A stretch of DNA of 19,754 nt from an uncultured bacterium (GCA_905215835.1 CAJMRR010000017.1:1-19754), one strand, 5' to 3'; positions 8,275-15,589 are shown, counted from the stretch's first letter. The notes: a model not told the origin generated them from the sequence alone. Translations and numbers: made by a program.

Positions 8275-8925
8275 TTAACTGCCCTTGTCGACTTGGCTCG
8301 CGTCCCCCCAATCTAGTAGACTCTGAACCGTTGCTAGATTGGGGGGATTTTCCATGAAACGCTCCATGAAACGAGTTTCCGGGGCCGTTCGGATGCCGTG
8401 GCGCAGCAGGGACTTGAGCTTCTCGGCGAACACCTGCTCTTTCGAGTTCGCAAGCAGGCAGACGCCCTCCTGCCGGTGTGCCACGTCGAACCACAGCTCG
8501 TCCTGCTCCATCGCGGCGCTCGCGTGGACCCCCAGGTCGAGCTTCGTGTCGAACGTGCTGCGCCCGTCGCTGACCTTGAGGTTGACGCGCCTGCCCTTGT
8601 AGTCCTGCTGCGACAGCTCCTCTATCTCGCCGGCGATGCGGACGGTTACGCCGTCGCCGAGGTTCGAGAGGGCGGACACAAAGGAGCGAATGGAGGCGTC
8701 GGTCATCGGGTACCGCACGAAGTCGAGGTCTATGTCCTGGGTTGCGCGGCGCCCGCTCCCCGACAGCGCGCACATCAGGACCCCTCCCTTGACCGTCACT
8801 CGGTCGCGCATGCCGGATGCCGCCAGCTTCGAGAGGATCACGTCCTGGCAGACGCGCGCGGTCGCGTTGAGGCAGGAGTAGCCCTCCTCGCGCTCGTAGC
8901 GCGCCCTCATCTCGTTCAGGTCCAT
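8275..8925 (-). CDS. AbiEii/AbiGii-type nucleotidyltransferase toxin, probably shortened at C-terminus
   Basis: The 216-residue product begins at the ATG at 8925, with AGGAGG upstream. It shows TVKGGVLM (44-51), the nucleotidyltransferase core RRATQDIDLDF (59-69, acidic residues 64/66/68), KLDLGVH (128-134) and EQVFAEKLKSLLRHG (163-177). AbiEii toxins are the growth-arresting half of type IV toxin-antitoxin and abortive-infection pairs. They are neutralised by AbiEi, whose gene lies directly upstream and overlaps this start by one base (TGATG). After residue 180 the usual family ending is not recognisable. The tail holds an RFMERFME duplication and then runs through a perfect inverted repeat. 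Family members are usually nearer 280-300 residues, so the 3' end has probably been replaced. Activity is uncertain. Confidence 0.75.
   Translation of the reverse strand: MDLNEMRARYEREEGYSCLNATARVCQDVILSKLAASGMRDRVTVKGGVLMCALSGSGRRATQDIDLDFVRYPMTDASIRSFVSALSNLGDGVTVRIAGEIEELSQQDYKGRRVNLKVSDGRSTFDTKLDLGVHASAAMEQDELWFDVAHRQEGVCLLANSKEQVFAEKLKSLLRHGIRTAPETRFMERFMENPPNLATVQSLLDWGDASQVDKGS
8304..8346. repeat. Perfect 13-bp inverted repeat inside the AbiEii 3' end
   Basis: The left arm CCCCCCAATCTAG (8304-8316) and right arm CTAGATTGGGGGG (8334-8346) flank a 17-nt loop. On the + strand it is followed by ATTTT, so it could stop rightward transcripts. It could also be a scar or the end of a small mobile element. 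It lies within the last codons of the toxin frame. Confidence 0.6.
8351..8373. repeat. Tandem direct repeat TCCATGAAACG (11 bp, twice)
   Basis: The two copies at 8351-8361 and 8363-8373 are separated by one base. In the minus-strand toxin frame they encode the repeated RFME RFME. Such a short duplication next to a hairpin fits a slippage or insertion scar. Confidence 0.7.
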
Positions 8926-9466
8926 CAGAATACCTCCTCCATGGCGCGCTCGAGGTGTGCCTCGCCGTGCGGGATTGCCTCCGCGTAGTTCTGCAGCCTG
9001 TATATGTCCAGCCGCTCCGACCGCCTGCGGAACGAGGCGACGGCCTCCCGGTAGAGGTCGTAGGGCAGCTTGTTGCGCGAGCGCATGAGCTCGAGGAGCA
9101 TGCGCTCGGGGTCGTAAGCGGCAAGCTCGGTCCCGTCCACCGAGACGGTCGACCTCCCGACGCCCAGCCATCCCTCCGGGATGAAGTGCTGGCGCACGGC
9201 GGCGTCGCGTATCTTGGTCCCACCGCGCTTCGTGGCCAGGTCGATCCGGTCGGGGGGCGCGGTCACGAGCCCGTGGGCGTAGAACGCGGTCTGCCCGGTC
9301 AGGATGCCCCCGGGTAGCGCTTCGCGATCACGGCGAGGGCGTCCTCGTCCCGGTTGGTCGAGTACATCCCTCGGCCGACGGGGTGGAGCGTCCCTTCCGA
9401 CACCGCCTTGCGAACGCGGTACCTGCTCCCGAGTTCAGCCAGCGCCTCCCGGTAGGTGATCACCAT
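8925..9466 (-). pseudogene. AbiEi-type antitoxin, frameshifted
   Basis: The N-terminal part reads VITYREALAELGSRYRVRKA, the start of a winged-helix DNA-binding domain, up to ...VIAKRYPG, then hits a stop at 9299. The continuation ILTGQTAFYAHGLV..APPDRIDLATKRGGTKI is in another frame from about 9306 to a stop at 8925. One extra base in the C5 run at 9307-9311 would join them into a 180-residue AbiEi protein (winged helix plus antitoxin domain). AbiEi proteins repress their own operon and counter AbiEii. The stop overlaps the toxin ATG by one base. The start is ATG at 9466 with GGGGAGG upstream. An in-frame ATG at 9547 also has a strong GGGAGGT site. Confidence 0.72.
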
Positions 9467-9481
9467 GCCGACCTCCCCTCG

Positions 9482-9531
9482 AAAGCCATATAAGCCTACA
9501 TCTGATGACAATTGTAGGCTTATATGGCTTT
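9482..9531. promoter_or_regulatory. Perfect 19-bp inverted repeat, probable AbiE operator or leader hairpin
   Basis: The arms at 9482-9500 and 9513-9531 are exact complements around a 12-nt spacer. They lie directly upstream of the AbiEi ribosome site. AbiEi antitoxins are known to bind inverted repeats in their own promoter, so this is the obvious operator. As RNA it would form a strong 19-bp hairpin ending a few bases before the GGGGAGG of the 9466 start. Confidence 0.65.
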
Positions 9532-9650
9532 TCATGGAACGACTCATTGCGGCACCTCCCTCGCCATGACGGTGCCTTACTTTGATGACCCTTTCCTCGT
9601 TTGCATCTGCTATATGAAGGAACGTCGATTCTGGTGCTCGGGCGAAGGCG

Positions 9651-10595
9651 CTACGCGATGAAATTCTCCACCAGCGTAACCATGGAGTCCTTCTCGCTTG
9701 GGTCAGAGAGGGCAATCATGAGCGTCATGGCCGCGAGCGCGTTGCCCTCCACGCGGAGTCTCTCTCCGTCTCTGAGAACTCCGTTCTTATCGAGGAAGTG
9801 AATGAAGAGCGCCGCTGCAGAGCGCTTGTTGCCATCCAAGAATGGATGGTCCTTCACTACGAGGTAGAGAAGGTTGGCGGCCTTTGCTTGAACGGAGGGA
9901 TATAGGTCTTGGTCGCCAAAGCCCTGATAGAGGGCGCTGATGATTCCGGCGAACTGGTTGTCCCGCTCTCGTCCGAACAGAGTGGACGACGAGTAGAACG
10001 GTAGGCTGCGGACGACTTCGAGGGCTTCGGTGTAACCGAGCTCCCAGTTGGGCTCGTTGCCCTGGGGCGCCTTCATCCTTCCCGTGTCGTATTCATCGAG
10101 CAGAGTCAGGCTCGGAAGGTACTTCTGTAGAATTTCTGCCGCACCGGAGAGTTCCGGAGTACTCGACCTCTCGAGGACCTTGAAGACCGTTCCGAGCGCC
10201 TCGAGTCTCTTTTGGTTGATGGAGTATCCCTGGAGTAGATGCTGCTTGAGCACGCCATTTGCCCACCGGCGGAAGTACACGCCCTGCTGAGACTTCACGC
10301 GGTAGCCAACCGAGATGATCATGTCGAGGTTGTAGTGCTCGACCTGACGTTTGACCGTTCTTGTTCCCTCTAAGCGAACTATTTCAAAAAATGAAATAGT
10401 TCGAATTCCGGCAAGCTCTTCCTTTGCTGCGGAATGAATGTGCTTGGAGATAGTCGGCACTCCGCGCCCGAACAACGTCGCCATCTGCTGCTGGGTTAGC
10501 CAGACCGTATCGCCGTCGACGCGCACGTCAAGGTGGACTGCGTGGTCGGGGTCCTCGTACAAAGCGATCTGCTGGCTTGCGTTGGAATTGTCCAT
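9651..10595 (-). CDS. RhuM-Fic/Doc fusion protein
   Basis: The 314-residue protein starts at ATG 10595, behind GAAGGGG. Residues 1 to about 120 match the RhuM virulence-protein family: a helix-turn-helix-like segment (TQQQMATLFGRGVPTISKHI, 34-53), DMIISVGYRVKS (91-102) and GVYFRRWANGVL (105-116). Residues 185-290 form a Fic/Doc domain with the catalytic loop HPFLDGNKRSA (250-260), including His250, Asp254 and Arg258. Fic domains transfer AMP or phosphate to target proteins. Doc-type members are toxins in toxin-antitoxin pairs. The N-terminal domain may bind DNA or a partner. No separate antitoxin gene is visible next to it. The gene faces the same way as the AbiE pair, 184 bp upstream of it. 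It appears intact. Confidence 0.9.
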   Translation of the reverse strand: MDNSNASQQIALYEDPDHAVHLDVRVDGDTVWLTQQQMATLFGRGVPTISKHIHSAAKEELAGIRTISFFEIVRLEGTRTVKRQVEHYNLDMIISVGYRVKSQQGVYFRRWANGVLKQHLLQGYSINQKRLEALGTVFKVLERSSTPELSGAAEILQKYLPSLTLLDEYDTGRMKAPQGNEPNWELGYTEALEVVRSLPFYSSSTLFGRERDNQFAGIISALYQGFGDQDLYPSVQAKAANLLYLVVKDHPFLDGNKRSAAALFIHFLDKNGVLRDGERLRVEGNALAAMTLMIALSDPSEKDSMVTLVENFIA

Positions 10596-10959
10596 GATGT
10601 ATGCCCCTTCGGTTTAGTCGACATGCTATGATCCGCACGCCGGAGGACGAGTGGTTTCAACATGCCGGTATTGCGTAGCTTCAACCGGCATCCCGCCGGT
10701 CAGTCGGCGTCGCGTGCGCCGGCTAAGCCAGGGTCGGGGCAGCGGGGATCCGCGGCGCCGGCGCTTCGTACCATTGGGGGCCTCCGAAGCGACTTTCACT
10801 CTGTCTTATTCTGGTAGATACAGTGTACCACGAAACGCGAACATGCGTACGTATTTCTGTTTAAATTTTAGCTGGACGCGGCGGTGTGTCGTCCTCTGCC
10901 TTGTTCTCCGAAGCCAGCTGTATTCCGGGCCGCGGTTCTACAAGGCAGGGGGTAGTCAG
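10596..10959. other. Non-coding gap with one small inverted repeat
   Basis: I see no convincing gene in these 364 bases. They include the probable promoter region of the RhuM-Fic gene and an 8-bp inverted repeat (ATGCCGGT at 10662-10669, ACCGGCAT at 10684-10691) with a 14-nt loop. An A/T-rich stretch around 10800-10870 could hold a promoter for the small frame that follows, but no clear -35/-10 pair is convincing. Confidence 0.5.
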
Positions 10960-11019
10960 ATGGATAGGATTATCCTTCTCCTACTTCTCTTGACCTTCCT
11001 GGTCATCCTGAGCAAGTAA
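10960..11019 (+). CDS. Candidate 19-residue hydrophobic peptide (Ibs-like micro-toxin?)
   Basis: An ATG at 10960 opens a 19-codon frame ending in TAA at 11017-11019. The peptide is charged at the start (MDR), has about 14 consecutive hydrophobic, mostly Leu/Ile residues, and ends SK. AGGGGG (10947-10952) lies 7 nt before the ATG. Size and composition resemble bacterial type I toxins such as the Ibs peptides, which insert in the membrane and are silenced by an antisense RNA. No sequence homology to them is claimed. It sits among toxin genes and just before the broken glycosyltransferase copy. It could also be a chance frame, because such short frames are common. Confidence 0.4.
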   Translation: MDRIILLLLLLTFLVILSK

Positions 11020-11020
11020 T

Positions 11021-11530
11021 GGGCTTTAGTGGGTGCCAAGCTCTACTTTGCTGGCCATCTGGTTCAGCTAGCTGGCATTGTGGTCGGCGTGCGCGGCGCC
11101 CTTGCCCATGCCAACTGGGACTTTTCGGCAAAGCGCGAGGGATATCTTGCCCGTGCCGTGCACCCGGGCAACTTCAGCGCCGTTACGGGCGCCTGCCAGA
11201 TGGTCCGTCGCGACGTTTATGAACGGGTTGAAGGCTGCGACGAGAAGTTTGCCGTCGGTTTTAACGATGCGGATTTTTGCCTGCGCGTATGGGGGCTACC
11301 GCACCATCTTTACACCTTATGCTGAGCTGCACCACTACGAGTTCACTTCGCGCAGCAGGGAAGAGGCCAGCGAGGAAAAGCTGCGCCGTTGGAAGCGCGA
11401 GCAGGCACTGTTTATGCAGCACTGGCTGGAGTTCTTCTTGACGGGTGATCCGTGGCTGGGGCCGAACCTTAGCAGCGAGTGCGTGTATGGTGCGCTGAAA
11501 ATTACTGTGCTTGTTCTGGCTTGTTGCTAG
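11021..11530 (+). pseudogene. Broken duplicate of the 3' end of the large glycosyltransferase
   Basis: From LVGAKLYFAGHLV to DPWLGPNL this matches residues ~672-823 of the gene at 5324-7810, with DNA identity of about 85% by eye. The 5' portion is absent. At about 11289 a 5-nt loss (GCGTATGGGGGCTAC in place of the longer stretch near 7593) shifts the frame. GGYRTIFTPYAELHHYEF then continues in a second frame to TAG at 11528-11530. The last ~17 residues differ from the intact copy. It cannot give a working enzyme. It is a relic of a second copy of the large enzyme and marks a boundary between the toxin genes and the SIR2-HerA segment. Confidence 0.9.
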
Positions 11531-11683
11531 GCGTAGCGCGCGTCCCGCCGGTTGAGAAGCTCGCAGTAGTTCGACACCGCCTCTACCTGCGGCGCCTGCT
11601 CCTACGGCTCCTCCGGCTGCCCTTGCTGCCCTGCGGCTTACCATCCTACTCACCCACGTATGACTCCCGTGCCCCGAGCGGGC

Positions 11684-11720
11684 AAAAGGAAATGCCCACA
11701 ACGTCTCCGTTGCGGGCATT
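11684..11720 (-). terminator. Intrinsic terminator of the SIR2-HerA operon
   Basis: The arms AATGCCCACAACG (11691-11703) and CGTTGCGGGCATT (11708-11720) pair with one mismatch around a 4-nt loop. Read on the minus strand, the stem is followed at once by TTTCCTTTT. It lies 24 nt beyond the HerA stop codon, as expected for the end of that operon. Confidence 0.8.
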
Positions 11721-11743
11721 CTCCGGGCCGGCCACAAATAGCT

Positions 11744-13577
11744 TTATCGAATCCGATTGCTCTTCATCATCCGGATCGTTGGCGTCTCGTCGGCAAAGTC
11801 ATCGTCTATCTGTAGTTCAAGGGGCACCGTAATGGAGCTTCCCAGCGCGGTCGCGGTTCCCGGGGCGAATGCGGGAAGGCGCATGACCTGGCCATTTGAT
11901 ATGGAAGGGATATTGCGGCGAACGTAATCGAGGTCGTAAGAGTTCTGAATGCGGTGGATTATGAAGGTTCCCGTCTGAGAGAGCACGACGCGGGAAAGCT
12001 CACTGGGGATTTGGCTGATGGCGGTAAGGTAAATGCCAAACTTACGGCCCTCCCGTGCAATTCGATTGAACACTGAGTCGTCTGTCAGGTCTGCATCCCT
12101 GATATAGCGATGCGCCTCGTCAAAAATGAGATAGATGGGTGTCGAGGAGCCTCTTCCTGCATCTAGGCTAGCCTGAAAGAGGGTGCGCGCAACGTAGTGG
12201 GAAAACAACTTCAATCCTGACTCGTCGATTATCTGAGATACGTCTAGCACAAGAATGCCATGCCCCTTGTTTAAGAGGGCAGCAATTGACTCGCCCCGCT
12301 CAAGTGAGAAGAGGTCTTGCGAATACCTTTCCCTAAGGTTTCTAAGCTGAGTAACCAGCCCCTCTGAATACGACCTTATCTGACGGTTGCCCCGCACTTC
12401 TTCTTCGTCGAACACGAAGTCAAGCGCATCAACGACGTCAGAGATTGAGACCTCGCTTTTAGGTTTTTCGTACTCACATAAGATGCGTTCGATATTGGGA
12501 AGTCCATCGGACATGTATTCGTCCTCGATGAACTCCTTCAAAAGGGACTCAAGCCCTTCGACGACATCTTTCGATATGTTTCCGTATTCCAGGTTGAAAG
12601 ACACTAACAGGTTATGAGCGGTCTGAGGGCGAGAGAAAGGTCCGGACTCGCGTTCGAGAATCTTGTTAAGTTCTCCCTCAATCGGCTGGTAATACTTTGA
12701 GACCTGAAACTTCCTCGCTGCGTGGCTATCGATGCTCGTGTCCCGAATTGCGGTATATGCAAAGGCAGCAAATAGCTTCTTCTTGCCCTCCTCGTTGAGG
12801 TGGGAGTATCTCACGGCCCTCTCAAGCAGAGGTTTCTGGATGCGTCGCGAGGGGTCGAGAATAGCTGACCAGTCATCCATCGACAACTCTCCGGGCGCGA
12901 GGTGGTACTCATCAGCGCCGATTCGTCTCGTGCAGCCGTAACCGCCGCGCGTGAGAAAGTCATAATCGCCGTGCAGATCGAAGACGAAGAATCGGGGCTC
13001 TGCATCGAGCGCGTCCTCGGCATCTAAGAGCGATGCCGCCCTATCAAGCAGGAGCCGCGCGGTTGAGGACTTTCCCGAGCCGGTATTACCGAGAATAGCG
13101 AGATGACCAGAGAACAGGGAATCGATATCAAAAGTGGGTCTTACTGAATCGTACCCAGCGAGGGACCCAATCTCGACTCCTTCCCGCACGCAAAAGACCC
13201 TCTTGAGGATTGATTCATCGCAGGCATAGACATTGGAGCCGACCATGGGGAGGTCTACTACGCCGGGCACGTAGGAAGATCCTTCAATCTCTCCAATGGG
13301 GACGGCGGTGAAGATATAGCTCGTGCTAAACCTCGACGAAGGCTGGTCGGAATACGGCCTCTCGGCCTCTTCTACGGAAGTCACGCGAAAAAATGATCTT
13401 TGTCGAGATAGAGAGATAGGAAAAGAGATATTGATTGAGCCCGTTTAGATGCCTTGGCTCGCCATCGAGCATCCGGTCTGAAAAGTCGGAACGTGATGCG
13501 CGTAGTCTTATCTTCTCCTGATCCATATAGCAGATGGTGCCGATGAGCCAACCCGGATTGGGAACCTCATTAGTCAT
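11744..13577 (-). pseudogene. HerA-type ATPase/translocase of a SIR2-HerA defence pair, frameshifted
   Basis: The frame opens at ATG 13577, overlapping the SIR2 stop (ATGACTAA). It reads NPGWLIGTICYMDQEKIRLRA...ISTKIIF, a HAS-barrel-like N-terminus, for 63 residues and then goes out of frame. The rest runs from about 13384 (VTSVEEAERPY...) for 546 residues to 11744. It carries Walker A GNTGSGKSS (about 163-171 of the joined protein), FDLHGDYDFL, Walker B IYLIFDEAHRYI and an arginine-rich IAREGRKFG segment. Removing one base from the A6 run at 13388-13393 joins them into a 610-residue protein. HerA forms hexameric rings that assemble with SIR2 in the anti-phage complex also called Nezha. As written, a GTG at 13384 might start an N-truncated protein without a clear ribosome site. 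Confidence 0.8.
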
Positions 13578-14844
13578 TCTTGTCACCAAGCCCCAAAGAT
13601 CCAGATGCCACATCGTCTCCGAAGGTGATCTCGGGCCCGATAAAGTCAGCAAATTCCGAGAAGTATAGCGGGCGCTTGCGGTCCAGTTCCCTTTCACTTG
13701 GATATACGAAATAGGTGTTCGCGCCACCTGCCTTATCGTAGAACACACGTGTAGGGGAACCGACATCTGCTTCTGCCGGGTTGCCGATAAAGGCGAGGAG
13801 CGTGAAATCGGGCCTCGCAAGAGCCTGGCTGATAAGGTTTGATATGTGAGAGTCCGCGAAGCTGAATCCACAAGTCAGAAGGACTGTGTTGGGGACGGCG
13901 AGGGCATTTACGAACTCGCGGAACATATCGCTATAGGGGGAGCCCTGGGTCAAGGCGTATTTGGAAGTCATCGGGGCGATAAGTTGTCTGTCGCCTTGGT
14001 ACTCGTCGGTGATGTCGGGAAACCTGGGGACCCTTACGACGTTTCCGTCATAAATCCTCCAGTTGATGGACCCGTGCATCTTGTAAAGGCGAAAGAAGGG
14101 GTTCACCGGTTCGTAGTGATCCCTGAATCTCTCGTCGAGGTCAATCGGCCTGCGATGGTATTCCCGCGGGTTGAATGTGGGTATCAGCCCGTTCGAGAAC
14201 CCGTCCACATAGGCGTAGCCGCTCGATTCAAGGGCCATCTCATGAAATAGGTCGTAGTTTGTTGTGAAGAGATTAACGACGTCGAAGGCAGCTTGACCAC
14301 CGCGCGCAAGGATCTGTCGCGATACGCCAAGTCCCTGAACAAACTTACGATAGCTATCAAGGACGTCGGAGTGCTCCGCGCTGTATTTGATGTCGACGGA
14401 CTCGAGAAAGGCCTTGCGAACTGCATCGGAAACCCTCTTGTCGTCATCGGCGCTATCTAGAGAGCCCTCGATGCGCTGACTCAGCCACGAGAGGAGGTTC
14501 TCTATGTTCGAGTACTTCGCAGGGTCTTCGTTATCTCGACAGGCAATTTTAGTTATCCGACTTTCCAGAAGGATAGATAGATCGGGATCGTTGAGCTTGA
14601 GGTCCGCTCGCAAGTTCCTGAAGGTTTCACCCATCAGGGGAATGGCCGGAGTAGATGCGCCAGAGCCGATAAGCGTGGCTAGGTTAATCGACCTGGAAAG
14701 AATGCCTTGAACAAAATGTCTGGCTTCTACCGCGTTTACCTCACGCCTTGTTGCACCCCTCTGCAAGGTAAAAAGGGGTTTGGAGGATTCTTTCTGCATA
14801 TCGGAGGACACGTTGCCCGGTATGTTTATTGCGTTGTCAGACAT
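13570..14844 (-). CDS. SIR2-domain NADase of a SIR2-HerA anti-phage system
   Basis: The product has 424 residues from ATG 14844, with GGGAG 5 nt upstream. SIR2 signatures are the NAD-binding loop LATLIGSGAS (55-64), FTTNYDLFHE (193-202), KMHGSINW with the likely catalytic His257 (255-262) and CGFSFADSHI (325-334). Defence-type SIR2 proteins consume NAD+ during phage infection. With HerA they form a large complex that kills or arrests the infected cell. The HerA gene overlaps the stop by 8 nt, which indicates coupled translation. The same frame is open upstream to 15093 and reads into an unrelated small module, so a longer start is possible. The G+C content is visibly lower than in the flanking glycosyltransferases, which suggests transfer. 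The gene itself looks intact. Confidence 0.88.
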   Translation of the reverse strand: MSDNAINIPGNVSSDMQKESSKPLFTLQRGATRREVNAVEARHFVQGILSRSINLATLIGSGASTPAIPLMGETFRNLRADLKLNDPDLSILLESRITKIACRDNEDPAKYSNIENLLSWLSQRIEGSLDSADDDKRVSDAVRKAFLESVDIKYSAEHSDVLDSYRKFVQGLGVSRQILARGGQAAFDVVNLFTTNYDLFHEMALESSGYAYVDGFSNGLIPTFNPREYHRRPIDLDERFRDHYEPVNPFFRLYKMHGSINWRIYDGNVVRVPRFPDITDEYQGDRQLIAPMTSKYALTQGSPYSDMFREFVNALAVPNTVLLTCGFSFADSHISNLISQALARPDFTLLAFIGNPAEADVGSPTRVFYDKAGGANTYFVYPSERELDRKRPLYFSEFADFIGPEITFGDDVASGSLGLGDKND

Positions 14845-15100
14845 GCATGCTCCCAATAAACTCAAGAACTCCTGCTCGAACGCGCCCGGGAACTGAAACA
14901 TCCGCTCCTTGCCCCCGATGCTCACGTAGATCGAGCCACCGTCTATCCTCGTCACGGTGCCGGCGCCCCATGCCTTGTGGCGCACCTTGCACCCGGCCCC
15001 CAGTGCGTTCAACTGGGCCTTGTTCGACGCCGGCCGCGCCGCTGTCGGCCGCGGTTTTCGGCTTCTCTGCAGCCTTTCTCGTCGCGACGGCACCGTGTAT
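14845..15100 (-). pseudogene. Remnant with an SH3-like module joined in frame to SIR2
   Basis: The stretch upstream of the SIR2 ATG, in the same frame and without a stop, reads KVRHKAWGAGTVTRI..SIYVSI, then KERMFQFPGAFEQEFLSLLG. Patterns of the form V.HK.FG.GTV..I, then F.FP.AF, occur as small beta-barrel tails in several DNA-processing proteins. I cannot name the parent. Before it lies a low-complexity Ala/Lys/Pro-rich linker whose frame changes at about 15040. The linker connects upstream to the methyltransferase fragment. It could be the true tail of that gene after an internal deletion, or an N-terminal extension of SIR2. Confidence 0.45.
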
Positions 15101-15325
15101 GCAGTCGGTCGCGCTCTTGCGGTAGCGCGAGGCCACCACGGAAAGCTTGCGTCGCAGCACCTCAGCGAGGAAGTTGCCGTTGTCGTACGGCGGCTCCAGG
15201 AACCGGGAGTCGATGCGCTCCGTCTCGGATTTCACCATGTCAAGCATGGCGTTCACCTCGCACTCGTTGGTGAAGACCTCGCCAACGTCCTGAACGCGCT
15301 CCTTTGATTTACCCTGTACAGCCAA
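15101..15325 (-). pseudogene. N-terminal fragment of an N6-adenine DNA methyltransferase
   Basis: The frame starts at TTG 15325, with AAGGGG about 6 nt upstream. It reads KSKERVQDVGEVFTN, then EVNAMLDMV, ERIDSRFLEP, and NGNFLAEVLRRKL..VASRYRKSATD. This is the usual opening of restriction-modification or solitary N6-adenine methyltransferases, where DSRFLEPACGNGNFL holds the SAM-binding motif I. Here the motif reads EPPYDNGNFL, so the key Cys-Gly is lost. The catalytic NPPY/DPPY domain never follows, because after about 75 residues the sequence changes to a low-complexity linker. It is non-functional as a methyltransferase. It suggests that a restriction-modification gene once stood upstream of SIR2-HerA. 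Confidence 0.65.
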
Positions 15326-15589
15326 AAAACACCCCTTAGCCCATGCCGGCGGATCAGAAAACCGCAGCATAAAACACTAGTGAACAATTCTAACAGAAGG
15401 TGCGGACGCAATATTGCATCTGTTCCCAAGCGGAGCCTTTGCAGCAACCGCCACGGGACGCAGGCCAACCGTTCATTATTATGCCCCCCCAGCGGAGCAA
15501 CCACTGCCACGTGCTCGCCCGTCGGGGGCCGCCCGCGCCGAACTTGCGTTCGCTCCGGGTGCCGAGCTGGGTCGGTCGCGCCGCGGGCC

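Noticed and set aside
8398..8988. 196-codon plus-strand frame
   Set aside because: It is antisense to the AbiEii gene, whose motifs and coupled start are convincing.
8925..9171. Longer AbiEii start giving a 298-residue protein
   Set aside because: The extra N-terminal residues are Arg/Pro/Ala-rich shadow of the antitoxin frame. The ATG at 8925 has AGGAGG and the one-base overlap typical of the pair.
10651..11019. 122-codon plus-strand frame ending in the hydrophobic peptide
   Set aside because: The first 100 residues look random and Arg-rich and have no ribosome site. Only the last 19 codons have a plausible start of their own.
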